NCBI GenBank assembly: GCA_021779435.1
Contig: JAJYAR010000120.1
Location: 1 to 7,487, forward strand
Length of the DNA stretch: 7,487 bases
Direction of reading: 5' to 3'
Origin: a bacterium
GTDB taxonomy: Bacteria > Verrucomicrobiota > Verrucomicrobiae > JAJYAR01
A model generated the notes under the pieces. That model did no database searches, was not told the DNA's origin, and was given only the letters and a program-made list of their open reading frames with translations. Positions within the stretch are counted from its first letter, which is position 1; each line of letters opens with the position of its first letter. The position numbers were made by a program, and so were the translations under genes. Below, one piece after another: positions 1 through 5,957 of the stretch.

Positions 1-19
1 GTCTTCATGCTGGTTATTC

Positions 20-382
20 ATGAATATCTTGCGCTGCGCCTCGAGAACGAGGTTCCCACTGGGCAGAACTGCAATCACCTGCGCCGTCATGCTGGTCCTG
101 AAGGTGGTGGCGCTGGGGCCCGTGCATGGGTATGGGATTTCGGTGCGGATCCGGCAGATTTCGCGCGAGGTGCTGCAGGTACAACAGGGGTCGTTGTATC
201 CGGCGCTGCACCGGTTGGAGAAGAAGGGGTGGCTCGAATCGGAGTGGGGCGAGAGCGAGAGCGGGCGGCAGGCGAAGTTCTACAAGCTGTCGGCGAAGGG
301 GCGGAAGCAGCTTGCGGCCGAGGAGACGAACTGGGGCCGGCTGGCCGGGGCGGTGCAGTTGATTCTCGAAGCCGGGAAGTAG
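20..382 (+). CDS. PadR-family transcriptional regulator (acidobacterial type), N-terminus uncertain
   Basis: Probable DNA-binding repressor with a winged helix-turn-helix. The family signature is clear from about residue 25 onward: LKVVALGPVHGYGI, then VLQVQQGSLYPALHRLEKKGW (helix 3 and wing) and EWGESESGRQAKFYKLSAKG, ending with a short C-terminal helix. At 120 residues it is near the usual length of about 110. In Acidobacteriota such genes typically sit just before ADOP permeases, as here; the permease starts 9 bases after this stop, so co-transcription and control of the permease are likely. The first 24 residues do not look like the family: the expected LLQGTLDLLILK helix is replaced by TAITCAVMLVLK. 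Neither ATG at 20 nor ATG at 89 has a Shine-Dalgarno, and the frame is open to the left edge (no stop from base 2), so the true start may lie outside the window, or the 5' end may be damaged. The family call is secure; intactness and start are not. Confidence 0.82.
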   Translation: MNILRCASRTRFPLGRTAITCAVMLVLKVVALGPVHGYGISVRIRQISREVLQVQQGSLYPALHRLEKKGWLESEWGESESGRQAKFYKLSAKGRKQLAAEETNWGRLAGAVQLILEAGK

Positions 383-386
383 GAGG
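381..386 (+). promoter_or_regulatory. Shine-Dalgarno of the ADOP permease
   Basis: AGGAGG, a perfect match to the anti-Shine-Dalgarno, ends five bases before the ATG at 392. It overlaps the TAG stop of padR (380-382), which supports both the permease start and translational linkage with padR. Confidence 0.85.
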
Positions 387-391
387 CGGCG

Positions 392-2995
392 ATGCGCTGG
401 TGGTTGCGGGCACTGCGGAAGCCCAGGGCGGCGGAGTTGGACCGGGAGATCGAGTTTCATCTGGAAGAGCTAGCCCGAGAGAAGATGGCGGGCGGGATGG
501 GCGAGGCGGAGGCGCGGCGCGAAGCGAGGCTCGAGTTCGGCGGCGCGGAACGAGTAAAGGAAGAAGTGCGGGACGTGCACCGGATCCCGGTGTGGGACGC
601 GGCGTGGACGCACACGAGATACGCGGTGCGCACGCCGCGGGCTGCCTGGACGTTTTCCCTTGCCGTCATTGCGACGCTGACGCTGGGGATCGGGGCGAAC
701 ACGGCGGTGTTTTCGGCGATTGACGCGGTGCTGCTGCGGCCGCTGCCGTATCCGGCGCCGGACCGGCTGGAAGTGCTCCATGAGTGGCGGGCGAAGCTGA
801 AGAATCCGCAACGGCCGGTGGCGCCGTCAAGGCTGGAAGACTGGAACCGGATGAACCGGACGTTCCAGGCGATCAGCGGGTATTACGTCGAGGATGCGGT
901 GGACGCGACGGGCCCGCTGCCGGTGCGGCTGAAGCGGGCGATCGTGGCGCCCCGGTTTCTCGAAGTGATGGGCGTGGAGCCGGAGATCGGCCACGATTTC
1001 GCGCCGGCGGACGAGCACTTTCACGGGTCCACGGCCATGAGCGTGTTGATCAGCGACCGGTACTGGCGGACGCATTATCGCGGGGACCCGGGGGTGATCG
1101 GGCAGCCGTTGATGAAGGACCGGAAGTCGGCGCGGGTGATCGGGGTGATGCCGCCGGGGTTCGCCTTTCCCGATGAGAGCGTAGACCTGTGGTTCGTGAA
1201 CGCGCCGGACGCGCCGTACGCGAAGGACCGGCGGGAGACGTGGTTCACGGCGATCGGACGGAGGAAGCGAGGCGTGACGGAGGGGCAGGCGAGGACGGAT
1301 CTTCGCTTGGTGCAGAAGCGCCTGGGGCGGGAATACCCGGTGACGGACGCGGACCTGAGCGTGAAGATGGAGTCGCTACGGGAGACGGCGATCGGCGGCG
1401 AGCGGGCTTCGCTTTGGCTGCTGTTCACGGGAGTGACGCTGCTGCTGCTGATTGCCTGCGTGAATGTTTCGTCGCTCTTGCTGGCGCGGTGTCTAGAGCG
1501 AGGCCACGAGTTTTCGCTGCGATATTCATTGGGCGCGTCGCGAGCGGCGGTGGCGATGCAGGTGATGGTGGAGAGTCTGATATTGGCTTTGGCGGGAAGC
1601 GCGGCGGCGCTGGTGGTAGCACTCGGGTGCGGGCGGGGGCTCAAGTCGATGGCGGCGTCGATTCCCCGGATTGGCGAGATCGGGCTCGACTGGCGCGTGT
1701 TTGCCTACGCGGCGACGTGCGCGGTGGGGGTGACGCTGATTTCGGGGCTGTATCCGGCGGTGCGGTCGGGGTTTGCGGCTCCGGCGGGACGGCTTGCGCA
1801 GGGACGGCGGGCGGAGGTTTCGCGCGGCGGGCGGGCGCAGGGGGTGCTGGTCGGGGTGCAGGTGGCGCTGGCGGTGTGCCTACTTGCGGGAGCGGGGCTC
1901 TTGGTGAGAAGTCTTGTGGCGATGACGGAGGTGTCACCGGGGTTCGAGGCTGGGCATGTGCTGGCGTTCCGTCTGACGGGAGGGTATGGGGAGACTGGCG
2001 ACGTTGCCCGGCTAATGAGCCGCGTGAACCAGACGCTTGATGCGCTGCGAGCGATGCCGGGGGTGGAGGCGGCGTCGGCGTCGGCGTTTTTGCCGGGTGT
2101 GCCGGTCGAGTATCCGTTGGAGCTGACGAGCCCGGACTCGGGATTTGAGCCGGAGCGGCGCGTGACGGCGGAGGCGCGATATGTTTCGAGCGGATATTTC
2201 GAGACCATGCGGATTCCGGTGCTGGTGGGAAGCGGGTGCGATGTGCGGCCGGAGGGGACAGGCGTGGTGGTGAACCGAAGTTTTGTGTCGGCCTACTACG
2301 ACGGGAGGACGGCGATCGGGCGGCACCTGGCGGAACGCGTGGATCCGTATGGATTTGGGCCGAGGGCGATTGTGGGGGTGGTGGGAGATGCGCGGGAGGC
2401 GGGGTTGGACCGCGCGCCGGAGCCGGTAGTGTACTGGTGCGGGGCGCCGATCGATCCGGGGCGGTTTTACCTGGTGCGGAGTGCGGGGGAACCTGCGGCG
2501 TTGGCTCCGGAGGTGCGGCGGAAGTTGAAGGAAATCGAGCCGGCGCGGGCGGCGTATGATGTAGCGCCGCTCGAGCGGGACTTGCGCGAGGCGTATGGGG
2601 ACGTGCGTCTGCGGGCGGAACTGCTGGGGTTGTTCGCGCTGACGGCGCTCATGCTGGCGTGCGTGGGGATGTACGGGACTTTGACGTACGTTGTGCAGCG
2701 GCGGCGGAAGGAGATCGGGCTGCGGATTGCGTTGGGGGCCGGGAGGGCGCAAGTTGCGCTTCGATTCGCGAGCCGTGGGATGGCGGTGGCGGGCATCGGG
2801 ATGGCGGCGGGGCTGGGGTTGGCGGCTTGGGCGGTGCGGCTGATGGCGGGGATGTTGTACGGGGTGATGCCGGACGACCCGGTGGCGTTCGGCTGGGCGG
2901 TGTTGGCGATGATGGGCGTGGCTTTAGGGGCGACGGCGATTCCGGCGGTGCGGGCGTCGCGGCTGGATCCGATGGAGGTGTTGCGGGAAGAATAG
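392..2995 (+). CDS. ADOP-family permease (acidobacterial duplicated orphan permease; FtsX/MacB type)
   Basis: Large inner-membrane protein of 867 residues built from two MacB/FtsX-like permease halves. Residues 1-65 form a charged cytoplasmic prefix (EIEFHLEELAREKMAGGMG, then EARREARLEFGG) typical of ADOP proteins. A first membrane helix at about 85-110 contains the signature TLTLGIGANTAVFSAIDAVL. A periplasmic MacB-like core follows (about 115-335), then three helices at about 339-362, 388-412 and 436-456. The second half repeats the plan: a helix at about 488-512 (ALAVCLLAGAGLLVRSL), a periplasmic core, helices at about 743-766, 797-818 and 832-852, and the terminal motif SRLDPMEVLREE. No ATP-binding domain is present and no ATPase gene is adjacent, hence 'orphan'. 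Substrate and role are unknown; related MacB proteins act in efflux or mechanotransmission. Start supported by AGGAGG five bases upstream; stop is TAG. The preceding padR gene is the probable regulator. Confidence 0.95.
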   Translation: MRWWLRALRKPRAAELDREIEFHLEELAREKMAGGMGEAEARREARLEFGGAERVKEEVRDVHRIPVWDAAWTHTRYAVRTPRAAWTFSLAVIATLTLGIGANTAVFSAIDAVLLRPLPYPAPDRLEVLHEWRAKLKNPQRPVAPSRLEDWNRMNRTFQAISGYYVEDAVDATGPLPVRLKRAIVAPRFLEVMGVEPEIGHDFAPADEHFHGSTAMSVLISDRYWRTHYRGDPGVIGQPLMKDRKSARVIGVMPPGFAFPDESVDLWFVNAPDAPYAKDRRETWFTAIGRRKRGVTEGQARTDLRLVQKRLGREYPVTDADLSVKMESLRETAIGGERASLWLLFTGVTLLLLIACVNVSSLLLARCLERGHEFSLRYSLGASRAAVAMQVMVESLILALAGSAAALVVALGCGRGLKSMAASIPRIGEIGLDWRVFAYAATCAVGVTLISGLYPAVRSGFAAPAGRLAQGRRAEVSRGGRAQGVLVGVQVALAVCLLAGAGLLVRSLVAMTEVSPGFEAGHVLAFRLTGGYGETGDVARLMSRVNQTLDALRAMPGVEAASASAFLPGVPVEYPLELTSPDSGFEPERRVTAEARYVSSGYFETMRIPVLVGSGCDVRPEGTGVVVNRSFVSAYYDGRTAIGRHLAERVDPYGFGPRAIVGVVGDAREAGLDRAPEPVVYWCGAPIDPGRFYLVRSAGEPAALAPEVRRKLKEIEPARAAYDVAPLERDLREAYGDVRLRAELLGLFALTALMLACVGMYGTLTYVVQRRRKEIGLRIALGAGRAQVALRFASRGMAVAGIGMAAGLGLAAWAVRLMAGMLYGVMPDDPVAFGWAVLAMMGVALGATAIPAVRASRLDPMEVLREE

Positions 2996-3020
2996 CGGTG
3001 AATTGGTATCGCTACAGCGT

Positions 3021-3224
3021 ATGGCCCAGGCGACTTTTACGGCTGTGTAGATGAAGGTTCCCGAAGGGTATGTCGCCTTCGTGGAGGGATTGCCGGGGGC
3101 GAACGCCCAGGGCGAGACGCAGGAGGAAGCGGTCAGGATGGTTCTGGAAGCGAATCGTGTACTTTCCGAGTAGTCTCTCAAAGGGGCCGAGGTCATTCGG
3201 GAGACTCTGACCGTTCCGGCGTGA
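3021..3224 (+). pseudogene. hicB: hicB-like antitoxin relic, broken by two in-frame TAG codons
   Basis: A single frame from ATG 3021 to TGA 3222-3224 reads as a HicB-family antitoxin across its length: MAQATFTAV, stop (TAG 3048-3050), MKVPEGYVAFVEGLPGANAQ, GETQEEAVRMVLEANRVLSE, stop (TAG 3171-3173), SLKGAEVIRETLTVPA. Family features seen are FTAV and EGYVAFVE on the first strands, LPGANxQGET before the helix, and the C-terminal VIRETLTV tail. From memory of intact homologues, the helix between EEA and VLEANR is about 8-9 residues short, suggesting an additional in-frame deletion. An intact member would bind and neutralise HicA and repress its own operon. No convincing Shine-Dalgarno precedes ATG 3021, and the ADOP stop is only 25 bases upstream. 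Because neighbouring padR, permease and aldolase genes use TAG as their normal stop, read-through is unlikely and this is best called a pseudogene. The 40-codon fragment 3051-3173 is the longest piece that could still be translated. Confidence 0.75.
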
Positions 3225-3271
3225 AGCGCTCGGATCTCATCCGCCATCTGGAGCGGCACGGATGGGACTGA
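3221..3271 (+). pseudogene. hicA: hicA-like toxin relic, truncated after 16 codons
   Basis: GTG at 3221 overlaps the TGA of the hicB-like frame (GTGA), the tight overlap expected for an antitoxin-toxin operon. The frame reads VKRSDLIRHLERHGWD and then TGA. This matches the first helix of HicA mRNA interferases (MKRxDLIRHLExHGC), after which intact proteins continue with LxREGGSH, where the His is the catalytic residue, followed by the rest of a fold of about 60 residues. None of that is recognisable downstream in any frame up to 3359, so the toxin is dead: it lacks the catalytic His and the RNA-binding sheet. The match is short, but position directly behind the hicB relic and the start-stop overlap strengthen it. 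Confidence 0.6.
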
Positions 3272-3359
3272 TGGAGAATTTGCTGGAAGAGTGGCCAATT
3301 GCTACCGGCAGCGGACGGCCTGCTTGGGGCCCCAAGCGCCGATTGCCGATCGCCGACGG
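3272..3359. other. Non-coding gap between the hicBA relic and the converging aldolase gene
   Basis: No gene is supported here. The only structure seen is the palindrome at 3322-3337, followed by three near-identical heptamers of the form NGCCGAY at about 3337-3357. With the hicBA relic this accounts for the whole 364-base gap between the permease stop and the aldolase stop. Confidence 0.5.
3322..3337. repeat. 16-base perfect palindrome in the convergent gap
   Basis: GCTTGGGGCCCCAAGC is a perfect palindrome lying 22 bases beyond the aldolase stop codon. As RNA it could fold as a six-pair stem with a GGCC loop on either strand. No T-run follows on either side, so a classical intrinsic terminator is not supported. 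It may be a weak bidirectional terminator, a protein-binding site or chance in GC-rich DNA. Confidence 0.4.
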
Positions 3360-4412
3360 CTATTTGCCGAGCCCTGTTGCCGCCAGAATTTCTTCGAGCG
3401 CCCCGGCGGCCTGGCCGCAGTTTTCGCGGGTGACGTCGCAGTGGGTGACGGCGCGGAGGCGCGCGCCTCCGACGGGGTTGATGAGGACGCCGCGCTCTTT
3501 GAGTTTGGCGCTGACGGCGGCGGGCGTTAGATCGTCTGTGGCCACTTCGAAGATGACGATGTTGGTCTCGACGCGCTTGGGGTCGATGCGGAGGCCGGGG
3601 ATGCGCGAGATGCGCTCGGCGAGATGGCCGGCGTTCGAGTGGTCCTCGTGGAGGCGGGCGGGCATTTTTTCCAGCGCGATGAGGCCGGCGGCGGCGAGGA
3701 CTCCGGCTTGCCTCATGCCTCCGCCGAGGCGCTTGCGGTAGAGGCGGGCCTGCGCGATGTCGGCCGCGCGGCCGCAGAGCAGGGAACCGGCGGGCGCGCC
3801 GAGACCTTTCGATAAACAGAACATGACGGTGTCGGCGTGGCGGGCGATGCCGGCGGCGCTGCATTCGAGCGCCGTGGCGGCGTTGAAGATGCGCGCGCCG
3901 TCCATGTGAACGCGTAGCCCGCGCGCGTGGGCTTCGTGGCAGATTTCCTCGACAACGTCGATAGGCGTGACAGCGCCGCCCGCCATGTTGTGGGTGTTTT
4001 CGATGACGATGCATCCGGTACCGGCGCAGTTGGGGCCGTTGGGACGGAGGTGGTCCTGGATGGCGGACCAGCGGAGGATGCCGTCTTCGGCGCGGATGGG
4101 GCGGGCGAGGCAGCCGGCGAACCAGGCCATCATGGCGAGTTCCCAGTCCATCACGTGGGCGCGAGCTTCGCAGATGACTTCCTGGCCATGATGGGTGTTC
4201 ACCTTGATGCCCATGGTGTTGCCCATGGTGCCGGTGGGCACGAAGACAGCGGCTTCTTTGCCGAGGATTTCGGCGGCGCGCTGCTCGAGGCGGTTGACGG
4301 TCGGGTCTTCGCGATATACGTCGTCTCCGACTTCGGCCTCCATCATGGCGCGGCGCATTTCGGGCGAGGGCCGGGTGACGGTGTCGCTGCGGAGATCGAT
4401 CAGAGCTGACAT
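3360..4412 (-). CDS. ltaE: Low-specificity L-threonine aldolase (PLP-dependent)
   Basis: Cytosolic fold-type I PLP enzyme expected to cleave L-threonine or L-allo-threonine to glycine and acetaldehyde. At 350 residues it has the normal length. The N-terminus [19 protein letters not shown] followed by [17 protein letters not shown] is the family hallmark. FVPTGTMGN (57-65) forms the phosphate-binding segment; His86 matches the ring-stacking His; [10 protein letters not shown] (169-178) supplies Asp171 and Arg174; [17 protein letters not shown] (198-214) carries the PLP lysine Lys202; and [14 protein letters not shown] (315-328) contains the substrate-carboxylate arginine. The segment after His86 (VMDWE) differs from the common IxxYE, so the active-site edge may be altered. 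Its ATG lies inside the 3' end of hemW (13-base overlap), with AGGAG at 4424-4428 eleven bases upstream, so it is co-transcribed and probably translationally coupled. Stop is TAG. Substrate stereochemistry cannot be judged from sequence. Confidence 0.93.
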   Translation of the reverse strand: MSALIDLRSDTVTRPSPEMRRAMMEAEVGDDVYREDPTVNRLEQRAAEILGKEAAVFVPTGTMGNTMGIKVNTHHGQEVICEARAHVMDWELAMMAWFAGCLARPIRAEDGILRWSAIQDHLRPNGPNCAGTGCIVIENTHNMAGGAVTPIDVVEEICHEAHARGLRVHMDGARIFNAATALECSAAGIARHADTVMFCLSKGLGAPAGSLLCGRAADIAQARLYRKRLGGGMRQAGVLAAAGLIALEKMPARLHEDHSNAGHLAERISRIPGLRIDPKRVETNIVIFEVATDDLTPAAVSAKLKERGVLINPVGGARLRAVTHCDVTRENCGQAAGALEEILAATGLGK

Positions 4413-5506
4413 GGTTGGAGAAACTCCTGGAAGACTTCGTTCGATAGTAAAACGCCGCGGTTGGTCAGGCGGAGCGCGCCGTCGCGTTCTTCGAGCAGTC
4501 CTTCGGCGAGGAAGCGGTGGAGCGGCGCCGAGTATCTTTCGCGTTCGTCGGGCGTGGGACGGATGCCGGAGGCCAGGCGCAGGCTGACGAAGAATTTCTC
4601 TTCGCTCAAGTGAGCGGGTTCGGGGGCGGTGCGCGGGGTAAGGCCGGCTTCAACGAGGCGGACATATTCGGCCGCATCTTCGACATTGGCCCAGCGCGAG
4701 ATGCCGTCGAAGGAATGGGCGTCGGCGCCGAAGCCGAGGTACGGCGCGAGCTGCCAGTATTTCAGGTTGTGGAGCGAGGCAAAGCCTGGGCGGGCGAAGT
4801 TCGAGATCTCGTAGCGCTCGATGCCTTCGGCGTGGAGGAAGGCGACGGCGGTTTCGTAGAAATCCGCGATGGCGGAGTCGGAGGGAACGTCCGGCGCGCC
4901 GTAGCGTTCGCCGTTGAACAGGACTTCGCGGCCGAGGCGGCTGTCCTCGTCGATTTCGAGCATGTAGACGGAGACGTGAGGCGCGGCGAGGCGGGCTGTT
5001 TGTTCGAGCGACGCGCGCCAGGAAGAGGCGGTTTGGCCGGGGAGTCCGGCGATCAAGTCGATATTGAAGTTTTCGATGCCGGCGCGGCGGAGGGCAGCGA
5101 CGTCTTCGGCGACGTTTTGCGCGGTGTGGCGGCGGCCTGAGCGGCGGGATTCGCTTTCGACGAAAGACTGGACGCCGAGGCTGACACGGTTGATGCCGGC
5201 TTCGCGCCAGAGGGCGGCGTGGGAGTGGGGGAAGGTGGCGGGGGCGGCTTCGAGCGTGGCTTCCAGATAGGGCCGGCCGGGAATGGCGGCAAGCACCGCG
5301 CCGAGCGAGCCGGGGTCGAGACGGCTCGGCGTGCCGCCGCCGAAATAAACGGTTTCGGGCGTCCACGGCCACGCGGTTGCGCGGAGTTCGCGGAGGAGGG
5401 CGTTGACGTACGGGGCTTCCAAGTCGCGAGGCAGGACGCCGGAGGCGAAGTTACAGTAAGTGCATTTTTGCGCGCAGAAAGGATAGGCGATGTAGACGCC
5501 GGGCAT
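4400..5506 (-). CDS. hemW: HemW, radical SAM haem chaperone (HemN-like)
   Basis: Radical SAM protein of 368 residues. CxxxCxxC (C11, C15, C18) in [12 protein letters not shown] binds the 4Fe-4S cluster. The residue two after the third cysteine is Phe rather than Cys, which marks HemW instead of true coproporphyrinogen dehydrogenase HemN. Further motifs are GGGTPS (56-61, SAM binding), EATLEAAP (82-89, where relatives usually have EANP), RVSLGVQSF (107-115), [12 protein letters not shown] (148-159) and the HemW-specific HNLKYW (246-251), with a C-terminal winged-helix HemN_C region (about 300-368). HemW proteins bind haem and are thought to insert it into haemoproteins, rather than oxidise coproporphyrinogen; many databases mislabel them as oxygen-independent oxidase. 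The ATG shares one base with the cyaY TAA (TAATG), implying coupling; its own Shine-Dalgarno is weak. The stop TGA lies inside the next gene. Confidence 0.95.
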   Translation of the reverse strand: MPGVYIAYPFCAQKCTYCNFASGVLPRDLEAPYVNALLRELRATAWPWTPETVYFGGGTPSRLDPGSLGAVLAAIPGRPYLEATLEAAPATFPHSHAALWREAGINRVSLGVQSFVESESRRSGRRHTAQNVAEDVAALRRAGIENFNIDLIAGLPGQTASSWRASLEQTARLAAPHVSVYMLEIDEDSRLGREVLFNGERYGAPDVPSDSAIADFYETAVAFLHAEGIERYEISNFARPGFASLHNLKYWQLAPYLGFGADAHSFDGISRWANVEDAAEYVRLVEAGLTPRTAPEPAHLSEEKFFVSLRLASGIRPTPDERERYSAPLHRFLAEGLLEERDGALRLTNRGVLLSNEVFQEFLQPCQL

Positions 5507-5832
5507 TACAACTCGATGGCTACTCCAAGCTGGCGCGAGATAGCCGCCGCGATAACTTCGTCGAGCGTTTCGCCGGTTTCGGGCAGAGTGAACGCGCCGC
5601 GGGCGGCGTCCCAGGAGAACTTGAAACTCTTCGACTGCGCCGACAGCCAGATCTGGTGGACCGGCGAGTTGGGGCTGACGACGAACTTCGCGGGTGGATC
5701 ATCGAATTCAACCGTGAGCGCGCCTGCGTTAAAATCGGGTTCGAAGTCCGCGTTTTCCGAAGCATCGGTCAGGCGGCGGTGGAGCGCTTCGAGCGCCGCG
5801 CCGGCTTGGCGTTGGAACTCCTGGTCGTCCAT
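5506..5832 (-). CDS. cyaY: CyaY, frataxin-like iron-binding protein
   Basis: Small cytosolic frataxin homologue of 108 residues from the chosen start. Bacterial frataxin binds iron at an acidic ridge and modulates the IscS/IscU Fe-S assembly machinery. The start MDDQEFQRQAGAALEALHRR forms the acidic first helix. LTVEFDDPPAKFVVSP (39-54) and the family signature NSPVHQIWLSAQSKSFKFSW (55-74) form the beta sheet, with the conserved Trp at 62, and the protein ends with the helix ETGETLDEVIAAAISRQLG. The frame stays open upstream to ATG 5955 (149 residues), with further ATGs at 5898 and 5844, but the extension is unlike frataxin and would place the start two bases from bshC. ATG 5832 or 5844 is preferred; neither has a strong Shine-Dalgarno. 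First gene of the cyaY-hemW-aldolase operon; TAA overlaps the hemW ATG. Confidence 0.88.
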   Translation of the reverse strand: MDDQEFQRQAGAALEALHRRLTDASENADFEPDFNAGALTVEFDDPPAKFVVSPNSPVHQIWLSAQSKSFKFSWDAARGAFTLPETGETLDEVIAAAISRQLGVAIEL

Positions 5833-5957
5833 GGTTTTCTTCATTTTGTCAGATTGGGCCGGAGGAATTGTTCGGAACTTTGGACGGGTTTCGTTCATCG
5901 ATTGAAAGGGCGTGTGCGCGGTTGCGGCGCCCGGAGAGAACCGCACAACGGCCATTC
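5833..5957. promoter_or_regulatory. Divergent intergenic region between cyaY and bshC, with an imperfect inverted repeat
   Basis: These 125 bases must carry the promoters of both the leftward cyaY operon and rightward bshC if the short cyaY start is right. An inverted repeat has arms TGCGCGGTT (5915-5923) and AACCGCACA (5939-5947), pairing at eight of nine positions around a 15-base spacer. It lies 11 bases before the bshC ATG and could be an operator. No convincing -35/-10 pair was found on either strand; TTGTCA at 5846-5851 has no good partner 17 bases on. Confidence 0.35.

Noticed and set aside
7..723. Long open frame covering padR and the permease start
   Set aside because: Glycine/arginine-rich, low-complexity translation in another frame of two better supported genes; typical GC-rich shadow.
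3262..3741. 159-residue + strand frame starting in the gap
   Set aside because: It runs mostly antisense to the threonine aldolase and shows no domain; its first residues are not a convincing HicA continuation.
3193..4014. 273-residue frame on the - strand
   Set aside because: Arg/His/Pro-rich shadow of the threonine aldolase with no recognisable domain.
4517..5140. 207-residue + strand frame across hemW
   Set aside because: Antisense shadow of hemW; no family features, and hemW motifs are unambiguous on the other strand.
5833..5955. N-terminal extension of cyaY to ATG 5955
   Set aside because: The 41 extra residues are unlike frataxin, would bring the start within two bases of bshC and leave no room for a promoter.
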